The notes beneath the pieces are model-generated. The model ran no database searches. It saw nothing but the letters and a program-made list of their open reading frames with translations, and had not been told where the DNA came from. The translations under genes were made by a program, and so were the position numbers. Below, one piece after another: positions 8,175 to 15,545 of a stretch of 64,000 nucleotides of DNA; position 1 is the first letter of the stretch, and each line of letters opens with the position of its first letter. The DNA lies in assembly GCF_014654675.1 (NCBI RefSeq), contig NZ_BNBC01000046.1, positions 1 to 64,000 on the forward strand, in the 5' to 3' direction. Source of the stretch: Streptomyces spiralis. GTDB lineage: Bacteria; Actinomycetota; Actinomycetes; Streptomycetales; Streptomycetaceae.

Positions 8175-9377
8175 TCAGTCCGTACGGCGCCGCGCGACGG
8201 CGGCGAACGAGCGGGCGCCCTGGCCGGCACCGGGGGTGGTGCGGTGCGTCGGCCCGGCGCCCGGGGCGCCGTAGTAGCCCTCGTCGTGGCGGCCCTGCCG
8301 GTCCATGGCGGCCCGTACCGCGCGCCCGTCGGTCTCGTCCGGCTCGCCGTGCCCGGGGCCGTGGTGGTGTTCGTCGTGGTGATGGTGGCCGCCATGGTGG
8401 TGATGGCCTTCGTGGTGATGGTGGCCGGGTTCGGGCAGCGTGCGGTTGGGGTCGACCAGGCGCGGCAGGACCTCCAGCGCGCGGTGCAGGTCCCGCTCGT
8501 ACTTCAGAACCACGTTGGCGGTGTCCGCGAGAACCTCCGGGTCGAGTTCCTCGACGCCCAGGACCGCGAGGGTGCGGGCCCAGTCGACGGTCTCGGAGAT
8601 GCTGGGGCTCTTGCGCAGCGGCAGCTCGCGCAGGCCGCGCACCACGTCCACCAGATGGCGGGCGGCCGCCTCGGGCAGCCCGGTGTCCTTGGCCCGTACG
8701 ATCTCCAACTCCCGTTCCGCGTCGGGATAGTCGAGGAACAGGTGCAGGCAGCGGCGCTTCAGCGCGGCCGACAGGTCGCGCGTGTTGTTGGAGGTGAGGA
8801 CGACGTACGGGGGCACCTTCGCGGTGTACGTGCCGATCTCCGGCACCGACACCTGGTACTCGGCCAGGCACTCCAGGAGCACCGCCTCCAGTGCCTCGTC
8901 CGCCCGGTCGACCTCGTCGATGAGCAGAACGGCCGGCTGCTCGCCGCGCACCGCGTCCAGCAGCGGGCGGGGCGCGAGGAACCGGTCGGAGAAGAAGACG
9001 CTGTCCTGCTCCTCGATCCGGTGGACGGCGGAGGCCAGGTCGGGGGCGTCGGCCGTGAGGTCGCCGATCTTGTCCCGGAGCATCTGGGTGTACAGCAGCT
9101 GCTTGCCGTAGTCCCACTCGTACAGTGCACGGCTCTCGTCCTGGCCCTCGTAGCACTGCAGGCGCAGCAGCCGGCGCCCGGCGGCGGCGGCCAGCGTCTT
9201 GGCCAGCTCGGTCTTGCCGACGCCGGCCGGCCCCTCCAGCAGCAGCGGCTTCTCGAGTCTGGTCTGCAGGAACACAGTGGTGGCGAGCCGCCGGTCGGCG
9301 ATGTAGCCGTGGGCGGCGAACCGCTCGGCTACGTCCTCGACCGAGCCGAACGCGGGGTTCTCGGGTGTGGCGGGCAC
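8175..9377 (-). CDS. MoxR-type AAA+ ATPase with histidine-rich C-terminal tail (MadB-like)
   Basis: A 400-residue AAA+ ATPase. Walker A is GPAGVGKTELAKTLA, Walker B is AVLLIDEVDRAD, and sensor 1 lies in YVVLTSNNTRDLSAALKRR. After the AAA core, residues 319-344 contain 16 histidines, including HHHHEGHHHHGGHHHHDE. Then comes a low-complexity tail of about 56 residues. The start is the GTG at 9377, chosen because GGAGGAA lies just ahead on the mRNA. It follows the methanol dehydrogenase by 73 bases and precedes the VWA partner. The His-rich stretch is unusual for MoxR proteins and points to binding Ni, Zn, Co or Fe for delivery. The metal role is inference. Confidence 0.88.
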   Translation of the reverse strand: MPATPENPAFGSVEDVAERFAAHGYIADRRLATTVFLQTRLEKPLLLEGPAGVGKTELAKTLAAAAGRRLLRLQCYEGQDESRALYEWDYGKQLLYTQMLRDKIGDLTADAPDLASAVHRIEEQDSVFFSDRFLAPRPLLDAVRGEQPAVLLIDEVDRADEALEAVLLECLAEYQVSVPEIGTYTAKVPPYVVLTSNNTRDLSAALKRRCLHLFLDYPDAERELEIVRAKDTGLPEAAARHLVDVVRGLRELPLRKSPSISETVDWARTLAVLGVEELDPEVLADTANVVLKYERDLHRALEVLPRLVDPNRTLPEPGHHHHEGHHHHGGHHHHDEHHHGPGHGEPDETDGRAVRAAMDRQGRHDEGYYGAPGAGPTHRTTPGAGQGARSFAAVARRRTD

Positions 9378-9450
9378 GGTTCCTCCGTCCGGTGGGGCGG
9401 GAGCGGGGGGCGGCGTCCCATGTCGCCCCCCGCTCCCGGGCACGAGGTGC

Positions 9451-10743
9451 TCAGCCGAGCAGGTCGTCCAGGTCGCCGGTCATGCAGTGCTCGACGACGG
9501 GGCGCACCGTGTCGAACGTGCACTCCTTGGCGTTGCCCGGGGTGCAGGCGTCACCGAGCACGTGGTTCGTGATGCGGTCGACGTCGGCCGCGTCGCCCTT
9601 GATGACCTTCGCCTGCTCGTAGAACTTCGTCGGGCCCTGCCCGAGGCGGTTCTTGGAATAGGTGTCCTGCTGGACATCGGTGAACTTCTCGGGGATGCCG
9701 ACGTCACGCAGCAGCCGGATGCCCGCGGTGAGCGCCGCCTCGGCGGCCTGCACCTTCGTCATGCCGTGCGTGTCCACGCCCATCGCCTCGGCGATGTCCG
9801 CGAACCGCTCGTAGTGGGCCGGCATGTTGAACGCCCACACCCGGGGCAGCGCGATGGCGTTGTTGAGGCCGTGGTGGGTGTCGTAGAACGCGCTGACCGC
9901 GTGCGAGATGGAGTGGATGATGCCCAGGCCGCCGGAGTTGAACGCCTGCGCCGCGATGTACTGCGCGTACATCATGCCCTCGCGCCCGGCCAGGTCCTGG
10001 CCGTTCCACACCGCCTGGCGCAGATGGCGGGCGGTGAGCCTGATCGCGTGCAGCGCGTTGCCCAGCGAGGGCTGGAAGTCCAGCCGCGAGACGTACGGCT
10101 CCGAGGCGTGCGCGAGGACGTCGAAGCCGCACTGCGCCGTGTAGTCGAGCGGGCAGTCGTAGTACAGCGTGGGGTCGTCGATGGCCAGGCTGGCCACCGA
10201 GGCGTCGTCGAAGGCGACGTACTTGTGCGGGTTGTCCGGGTCCGTGGTCGTGTCGGTGATGACGTACGCCCACGAGGTCTCCGAACCGGTGCCGGCCGTG
10301 GTGGAGACGGCGATGTGCGGCGGGTTCTTGGGGTTCTCGGACTTGTTGAAGCCCTCGAAGTCGTTGACGCTGCGGCCGTCGTGGGCGACGGAGATACGGG
10401 CTCCCTTGCACGCGTCGTGCGACGAGCCGCCGCCGATCGACACGAACGAGTCGCACTTGTTCTCCTGGTACAGCGCCACGGCGTCCATGACGTTGTAGTC
10501 CTTGGGGTTCGACTCGACCTTGTCGTACACCACGACCTCGAGCCCGTGGTACTTCATCGACTCGACGATCTTGTGCACCGTGTCGCTGCCGCGCAGACCG
10601 GTGGTCATCACCAAGGTGCGCCGGAAGCCCAGCTTCTTGGCCTCCGGACCGATCAGCTCATGGGCGCCCGGGCCCATCAGCGCCCGGGGGAACGGGTGGA
10701 ATTCCTTGATCGGGAACGGCTTGAGAAGTTCTTCGACCTGCAT
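9451..10743 (-). CDS. mno: NDMA-dependent methanol dehydrogenase, iron-type alcohol dehydrogenase family
   Basis: A 430-residue enzyme closely resembling the actinomycete NDMA-dependent methanol dehydrogenases, which hold NAD tightly and pass electrons to an external acceptor. It has the nucleotide motif FVSIGGGSSHDACKGARI, AGTGSETSWAYV, and the metal-ligand region CGFDVLAHASEPYVS with GIIHSISHAVSAFYDTHHG. Members of this family are natural clients of mycofactocin, and the gene is divergent from mftA, which supports that here. It heads the minus-strand operon with its probable activation ATPase/VWA pair. The promoter region contains two island palindromes. Methanol is the named substrate of the family; ethanol or other short alcohols are possible. 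Confidence 0.88.
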   Translation of the reverse strand: MQVEELLKPFPIKEFHPFPRALMGPGAHELIGPEAKKLGFRRTLVMTTGLRGSDTVHKIVESMKYHGLEVVVYDKVESNPKDYNVMDAVALYQENKCDSFVSIGGGSSHDACKGARISVAHDGRSVNDFEGFNKSENPKNPPHIAVSTTAGTGSETSWAYVITDTTTDPDNPHKYVAFDDASVASLAIDDPTLYYDCPLDYTAQCGFDVLAHASEPYVSRLDFQPSLGNALHAIRLTARHLRQAVWNGQDLAGREGMMYAQYIAAQAFNSGGLGIIHSISHAVSAFYDTHHGLNNAIALPRVWAFNMPAHYERFADIAEAMGVDTHGMTKVQAAEAALTAGIRLLRDVGIPEKFTDVQQDTYSKNRLGQGPTKFYEQAKVIKGDAADVDRITNHVLGDACTPGNAKECTFDTVRPVVEHCMTGDLDDLLG

Positions 10744-10932
10744 GATCGCGACATTCCTCTCCGCGCGGCGACCCGCGCGTCCTGCGTCGGCTGCTCCGTT
10801 GCCGGCGGCGCAGATGTCCGGGGTGGAGCACGGACGTGCCGGAGTTGGTGGCGTGTCTCACCCTCCGGGAACGCGGTGCACGGCGACACCGGCCGCTTGG
10901 ACGGCTGCGTGGCGCGGACGCAGGGGGCGCGA

Positions 10933-10950
10933 CCTGACCGATCGGACGGG
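10933..10950. promoter_or_regulatory. Degenerate island palindrome near the mno promoter
   Basis: CCTGACCGATCGGACGGG differs from the perfect site at two positions of 18 (the A in CCTGA and the G in GACGG). It lies 51 bp from the start of the perfect site at 10984, close to five helical turns, and is on the mno side of the divergent region. Confidence 0.6.
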
Positions 10951-10983
10951 GGACCAGGCGGACACCAGCCCCGGCGCGGCACA

Positions 10984-11001
10984 CCTGTCCGACCGGACAG
11001 G
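10984..11001. promoter_or_regulatory. Palindromic operator between mno and mftA
   Basis: CCTGTCCGACCGGACAGG matches the site at 1450-1467 in 17 of 18 positions, and its two arms are fully complementary outside the centre. It lies 63 bp upstream of TAGCGT and 126 bp upstream of the start of the mftA GTG. It could control mno and the mft operon together. Confidence 0.75.
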
Positions 11002-11046
11002 GTGAGGGCGGCCGGAAGCAGGGTGAGCGGCGCGGCGGCCCGGCCG

Positions 11047-11052
11047 TAGCGT
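11047..11052 (+). promoter_or_regulatory. Possible -10 element (TAGCGT) of the mftA promoter
   Basis: The same hexamer, at the same 63-bp distance from an island palindrome, is found before the alcohol dehydrogenase at 1491. It would give an mftA leader of about 70 bases. Confidence 0.35.
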
Positions 11053-11126
11053 CGAGTACGGCCCGGTCACCGCGCGACGGGACCGGCCGCGCCCCCCAAC
11101 TCCCTTTTTCCTCCAGGAGGTTTGTC

Positions 11127-11240
11127 GTGAACGAGGACCAGCTCAGGGCAGAGCAGGACACCATCGACGTCGCCGGTGAACTCGTCGAGGAGGTCCTCGT
11201 CGAAGAGGTCTCCATCGACGGCATGTGCGGCGTCTACTGA
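11127..11240 (+). CDS. mftA: Mycofactocin precursor peptide MftA
   Basis: A 37-residue peptide starting at GTG, with a strong AGGAGG seven bases upstream (11115-11119). The C-terminus reads SIDGMCGVY, the invariant end of MftA, whose last Val-Tyr pair becomes the redox core of mycofactocin. MftC decarboxylates and cyclises the pair, then MftE releases it. The middle is acidic (ELVEEVLVEEV), as is usual for the leader that docks on MftB. It is the first gene of the mft operon and is only eight bases ahead of mftB. It is short and easily missed by gene callers. Confidence 0.96.
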   Translation: MNEDQLRAEQDTIDVAGELVEEVLVEEVSIDGMCGVY

Positions 11241-11248
11241 GGCCCGCC

Positions 11249-11539
11249 ATGCCGTCCCCGGCGTTCGACGTGGCACGCCCCTACCGGCTGAACCCCTCCG
11301 TCGCTCTGCGCCCCGAGCCGTTCGGGGCGCTCGCCTACCACTTCGGCAACCGTCGGCTGTCCTTCCTCAAGGCACCGGAACTCGTCGAACTGGTCCGGGG
11401 GCTCGACCGGCACCCCAGCGTCGGGGACGCCCTCGCCGGCGTGCCCGACGCCCGGCGGGGCGCCTTCCTGCGCGCGCTGGCCTCCCTGGCCGCCGCCGAC
11501 ATGATCATTCCCCAGCACAGTGGAACCGGAGCTCGGTGA
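11249..11539 (+). CDS. mftB: Mycofactocin peptide chaperone MftB (RRE domain)
   Basis: A 96-residue protein of the PqqD-like RRE family. It binds the MftA leader and presents it to the radical SAM enzyme. The sequence FDVARPYRLNPSVALRPEPF followed by GALAYHFGNRRLSFLKAPEL is typical of MftB, with a helical C-terminal half. I used the ATG at 11249, since an upstream in-frame codon at 11225 would overlap mftA. Its stop overlaps the mftC start by one base (TGATG), giving coupled translation. Confidence 0.93.
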   Translation: MPSPAFDVARPYRLNPSVALRPEPFGALAYHFGNRRLSFLKAPELVELVRGLDRHPSVGDALAGVPDARRGAFLRALASLAAADMIIPQHSGTGAR

Positions 11540-12780
11540 TGACCACCCTTCACGATCCACCGCACGCCCCCGAGCGGGTGCCGGCCCTCGTCGAGCAGTT
11601 CAAGGGCGGTCTGCACGCTCCGATCTGCCTGACCTGGGAGTGGACCTACGCGTGCAACCTGTCCTGTGCGCACTGCCTGTCCTCGTCCGGGCGCCGCGAC
11701 CCGCTGGAGCTGTCCACGGACGAGATCAAGTCCGTGATCGACGAGCTGCAGCGCATGCAGGTCTTCTACGTCAACGTGGGCGGCGGCGAACCCACGGTCC
11801 GCCCCGACTTCTGGGAGCTGCTGGACTACGCGATCGCCCACCAGGTCGGCGTGAAGTTCTCCACCAACGGGCTGCGCCTGACCCCCGAACGCGCCCGGCG
11901 GCTGGCCGCGACCGACTACGTCGACATCCAGATCTCCCTCGACGGCGCCACCCGCGAGGTCAACGACGCGGTGCGCGGCCGGGGCTCGTACGACATGGCT
12001 GTCCGGGCCATGGAGAACCTCGCCGACGCCGGTTTCCGGGACTTCAAGATCTCCGTGGTGATGACTCGTCAGAACGTCCCCCAACTCGACGACTTCGCAG
12101 CCATCGCCGACCGCTACGGCGCCCAGCTGCGCATCACCCGGCTCAGGCCCTCCGGGCGTGGCGCGGACGTGTGGGACGAACTGCACCCCACCGCCGAGCA
12201 GCAGTACGACATCTACTCCTGGCTGCTCGGCCACGGCGAGAAGGTCCTCACCGGGGACTCCTTCTTCCACCTCAACGCGCTCGGCTCGGAGCCCATCCCG
12301 GGGCTGAACCTGTGCGGTGCGGGACGCGTGGTGTGCCTGATCGACCCGGTCGGCGACGTGTACGCCTGCCCGTTCGCCATCCACGACGCCTTCAAGGCGG
12401 GCAACGTCCGCTCCCCGGGCGGCTTCGACCGGGTGTGGCGGGAGTCGGAGCTCTTCGCCGAGCTGCGCCGGCCCTCCACCGGGGGCGCCTGCTCCGGCTG
12501 TCCCGCGTACGACACCTGCCAGGGCGGCTGCATGGCCGCGAAGTTCTTCACCGGCCTGCCGCTGGACGGCCCCGACCCCGAGTGCGTCAAGGGCCACGGC
12601 GCCGCCGCGCTCTCGGCGGTGGCGCGGGACGCGCTCCCGCGCCAGGGCAACGACCACTCGCACCGGACCGTGCCCCTGGGCATGCCCGCCGTCCGCACCG
12701 CCCGCCCCGACCGCCTCTGTGACGAGAGCCCGCTGGCCGGCGCCGACCTCGCCGCACACACCGTGAAAGGAACGTCATGA
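11539..12780 (+). CDS. mftC: Mycofactocin radical SAM maturase MftC
   Basis: A 413-residue radical SAM/SPASM enzyme. The cluster-binding Cys39, Cys43 and Cys46 are in TYACNLSCAHC, and the GGGEP motif is in VNVGGGEPTVRPDF. The C-terminal SPASM cysteines appear in GGACSGCPAYDTCQGGC. MftC performs oxidative decarboxylation of the MftA C-terminal Tyr and then forms the Val-Tyr ring. Start overlaps mftB by one base; the end overlaps mftD (ATGA). All residues needed for activity are visible. Confidence 0.97.
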   Translation: MTTLHDPPHAPERVPALVEQFKGGLHAPICLTWEWTYACNLSCAHCLSSSGRRDPLELSTDEIKSVIDELQRMQVFYVNVGGGEPTVRPDFWELLDYAIAHQVGVKFSTNGLRLTPERARRLAATDYVDIQISLDGATREVNDAVRGRGSYDMAVRAMENLADAGFRDFKISVVMTRQNVPQLDDFAAIADRYGAQLRITRLRPSGRGADVWDELHPTAEQQYDIYSWLLGHGEKVLTGDSFFHLNALGSEPIPGLNLCGAGRVVCLIDPVGDVYACPFAIHDAFKAGNVRSPGGFDRVWRESELFAELRRPSTGGACSGCPAYDTCQGGCMAAKFFTGLPLDGPDPECVKGHGAAALSAVARDALPRQGNDHSHRTVPLGMPAVRTARPDRLCDESPLAGADLAAHTVKGTS

Positions 12781-13949
12781 GCAAGTGGTTCGAGACGGTC
12801 GCCGAGGCCCAGCGAAGGGCCGGCAAGCGGCTGCCGAAGTCGGTCTACAGCGCACTGCTCGCCGGTTCCGAGAAGGGCACCTCCTACGACGACAACACCA
12901 AGGCGTTCGCGGAACTCGGCTTCGCGCCCCACGTCGCCGGGCTGTCGGCCAAGCGGGACCAGTCGACGACGGTCCTGGGCGAGCAGATCTCGCTGCCGGT
13001 GATCATCTCCCCGACCGGTGTGCAGGCGGTGCACCCCGACGGCGAGGTGGCCGTCGCCCGCGCCGCCGCGGCCCGCGGCACGGCGATGGGCCTCAGCTCC
13101 TTCGCGAGCAAGCCGCTGACGGAGGTGGTGGCCGCCAATCCGCAGACGTTCTTCCAGATGTACTGGATGGGCTCGAAGGACGCGATGCTGCGCCGCATCC
13201 AGCACGCCTACGAAGCAGGCGCGAAGGCCCTGATCGTCACCCTCGACTGGTCCTTCTCGCACGGCCGCGACTGGGGCAGTCCGAAGATTCCCGAGCGGCT
13301 GGACCTGAAGGCCATGGCGCGGTTCGCGCCGGAGGCGCTCACGCGCCCCAGCTGGCTGCTGGACTTCCTCAAGTCGCGCAGCCTGCCCGACCTGTCGACA
13401 CCCAACCTCACCGACCCCGGGCAGGACGCACCCACGTTCTTCGGCGCGTACGGCGAGTGGATGCAGACCCCGCCGCCTTCGTGGGAGGACGTCCGGTGGC
13501 TGCGCGAGCAGTGGGACGGGCCGTTCCTGCTGAAGGGCATCTGCCGGGTGGACGACGCGTTGCGCGCGGTCGACGCGGGAGTCACCGCGATCTCGGTGTC
13601 CAACCACGGTGGGAACAACCTCGACAGCACCCCGGCCCCGATCCGCGCCCTCCCGGCCGTCGCGGACGCGGTCGGCCACCAGATCGAGGTCCTGCTGGAC
13701 AGCGGAGTCCGCCGGGGCAGCGACGTGGTCAAGGCGCTGGCGCTCGGCGCGAGGGCCGTGATGATCGGCCGCGCCTACCTGTGGGGTCTGGCCGCGGGAG
13801 GGCAGAGCGGTGTGGAGAACGTCCTCGACATCCTGCGCGGCGGCATCGACTCCGCCCTGCTGGGCCTCGGCCGTTCCTCCGTCCATGAGCTGACCCGTGA
13901 CGACGTGGTGATCCCGCCCGGGTTCACCCGCACCCTGGGCGGGGCCTGA
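12777..13949 (+). CDS. mftD: Mycofactocin biosynthesis FMN-dependent dehydrogenase MftD
   Basis: A 390-residue alpha-hydroxy-acid-oxidase-type FMN enzyme. The FMN-site run reads LLDSGVRRGSDVVKALALG and ARAVMIGRAYLWGLA, and the active-site His is in VSNHGGNNLD. MftD oxidatively deaminates the cyclised amine released by MftE, giving pre-mycofactocin, the redox-active alpha-keto amide. It overlaps mftC by four bases and is one base from mftE, so it is firmly within the operon. The length matches other MftD proteins. Confidence 0.96.
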   Translation: MSKWFETVAEAQRRAGKRLPKSVYSALLAGSEKGTSYDDNTKAFAELGFAPHVAGLSAKRDQSTTVLGEQISLPVIISPTGVQAVHPDGEVAVARAAAARGTAMGLSSFASKPLTEVVAANPQTFFQMYWMGSKDAMLRRIQHAYEAGAKALIVTLDWSFSHGRDWGSPKIPERLDLKAMARFAPEALTRPSWLLDFLKSRSLPDLSTPNLTDPGQDAPTFFGAYGEWMQTPPPSWEDVRWLREQWDGPFLLKGICRVDDALRAVDAGVTAISVSNHGGNNLDSTPAPIRALPAVADAVGHQIEVLLDSGVRRGSDVVKALALGARAVMIGRAYLWGLAAGGQSGVENVLDILRGGIDSALLGLGRSSVHELTRDDVVIPPGFTRTLGGA

Positions 13950-13950
13950 G

Positions 13951-14763
13951 ATGACGGCCGAACCCGCCCGAACCACAGCAGCGGGAAAGCCGTCGTCGGC
14001 GACGGCCGGGCCGGGGACCCGGCTCGCCGACCTCGCCTGGCCGGACCTCACCGACCGCGGCCCCCTGGTGCTGCTGCCCCTCGGCTCCTGCGAACAGCAC
14101 GGCCCGCATCTCCCGCTGGACACGGACACCGCCGTGGCCGCGGCGGTGGCCGGGCGGGCCGCCGGTCTGCTGCGGGGCGAGGTGGATGCGCTGGTGGCGC
14201 CGGCCCAGTCGTACGGGGCCAGCGGCGAGCACGAGGGGTTCCCCGGCACGGTGTCCCTCGGCCACGACGCGCTGCGCCTGCTCGTCACGGAGATCGGCCG
14301 CTCGATGCTGCGCTGGGCGGGCCGACTGCTCGTCGTCAACGGGCACGGCGGCAACCTGGTGAGCCTCGCCGACGCGGTGACCGGGCTGCGCGGCGAGAGC
14401 CGGGACGTCGCCTGGTGGCCCTGTCTGCCGACGGGCTCCGACGCCCACGCGGGCCGTACCGAGACCTCGATGATGCTGCGGCTGCGGCGTTCGGCCGTCC
14501 GCGAGGAGCGGGCCGTCGCCGGACCCACCGACCCCGTCCACCTGCTGATGAACCGGCTCGTCACCGAATCCGTCCGAGGAGTCAGCCCGTCCGGAGTCCT
14601 GGGCGACCCCTCCGGGGCCCGCGCGAGCGAGGGCGAACGGCTCCTCGACCGTATGGCGGACCGGCTCGCCGCCGACATCCGGGCCTGGCGGGTCTCGGGG
14701 CGGGGCCGGCTCGGCGCGCCCGAACAGCGGCCCGTCCCCGTGCCCGCGGGAGCCGGGCGATGA
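13951..14763 (+). CDS. mftE: Mycofactocin precursor peptidase MftE (creatininase family)
   Basis: A 270-residue metallopeptidase that cuts modified MftA to free the two-residue core. Metal-ligand motifs of the creatininase fold are visible: LPLGSCEQHGPHLPLDTD near residues 30-50 and VVNGHGGNLVSL near 130, with HEGFPGTVSLGHDALRL between. The final residues are low-complexity. The ATG directly follows the mftD stop (one base). The stop overlaps the following SDR start. Confidence 0.95.
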   Translation: MTAEPARTTAAGKPSSATAGPGTRLADLAWPDLTDRGPLVLLPLGSCEQHGPHLPLDTDTAVAAAVAGRAAGLLRGEVDALVAPAQSYGASGEHEGFPGTVSLGHDALRLLVTEIGRSMLRWAGRLLVVNGHGGNLVSLADAVTGLRGESRDVAWWPCLPTGSDAHAGRTETSMMLRLRRSAVREERAVAGPTDPVHLLMNRLVTESVRGVSPSGVLGDPSGARASEGERLLDRMADRLAADIRAWRVSGRGRLGAPEQRPVPVPAGAGR

Positions 14764-15545
14764 CCGGCCCCAGGGTCGCCGTGATCACCGGTGCCGCCCG
14801 GGGCATCGGGGCGGCGACCGTGGCCGGGCTGGCCCGCGGCGGCTGGGCGGTGGTCGCCGTGGACCGCTGCGCCGACGACCCCGACGTGCCCTACCCTTTG
14901 GCCGGGCCCGCGCAACTCGACGCCCTGGCACGGAAGTTCCCGCTGGTCCGCACGGTGCGCGCCGACGTCCGCGACGAGGCCGCGCTGCACGCCGCCGTCG
15001 AGACGGCCGAGCGCGAGTTCGGCGGTCTCGATGCCGCCGTGGCCGCGGCGGCCGTCATGCTCGGCGGCGGCCCGGTGTGGGAACAGACCGACACGCAGTG
15101 GCGCACGCTGCTCGACGTGGACGTCATGGGCGTCGCCAACCTCGCCCGCGCGGCCGTACCCGCCCTGCTGCGCCGGCCGCAGCCCCGCACCGGGCGGTTC
15201 GTCGCACTCGCCTCGGCCGCCGCGCATCGCGGGCTGTGGGGACTCGGCGCCTACTGCGCCGCCAAGCACGCCGTGGTCGGCCTGGTCCGCGGCCTGGCCT
15301 GCGACCTGCGGGACACCGGCGTGAACGCGGTCGCGGTGTCACCGGGTTCGACGCGCACGGACATGCTGCGGGCCACGGCCGACCTCTACGAGCTGCCGGA
15401 GGTCGACAAGCTCGCCGAACAGCAGCTCACCGGACGCCCTCTGGAACCCGAGGAGGTGGCCGCCGTGGTCGCCTGGGCCTGCTCCGCCGACTCCTTCGCC
15501 GTCACCGGCTCCGTACTGCACGCGGACGGGGGATTCACCGCATGA
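14760..15545 (+). CDS. Mycofactocin-coupled SDR family oxidoreductase
   Basis: A 261-residue short-chain dehydrogenase with an intact cofactor motif VITGAARGIGAATVAG and an active-site YxxxK in GAYCAAKHAVVGL. The Ser lies in ALASAAAH, and PGSTRTDML follows. Overlaps of four bases on each side place it inside the mft operon between mftE and mftF. SDRs fixed in this spot are described as mycofactocin-associated and tend to hold NAD so tightly that an external acceptor is needed. The substrate is unknown. It could reduce or oxidise an intermediate of the cofactor, or be a client enzyme. Confidence 0.85.
   Translation: MTGPRVAVITGAARGIGAATVAGLARGGWAVVAVDRCADDPDVPYPLAGPAQLDALARKFPLVRTVRADVRDEAALHAAVETAEREFGGLDAAVAAAAVMLGGGPVWEQTDTQWRTLLDVDVMGVANLARAAVPALLRRPQPRTGRFVALASAAAHRGLWGLGAYCAAKHAVVGLVRGLACDLRDTGVNAVAVSPGSTRTDMLRATADLYELPEVDKLAEQQLTGRPLEPEEVAAVVAWACSADSFAVTGSVLHADGGFTA

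Noticed and set aside
8340..8440. Repetitive GTGGTGATGGTGG-like tract that could look like a repeat array
   Set aside because: It is the coding sequence of the histidine-rich tail of the MoxR-type ATPase, not a CRISPR or tandem DNA repeat.
12213..15269. A minus-strand open frame of about 1000 codons over mftC, mftD and mftE
   Set aside because: It is antisense to three overlapping genes with clear family motifs, and its product has no recognisable domain.
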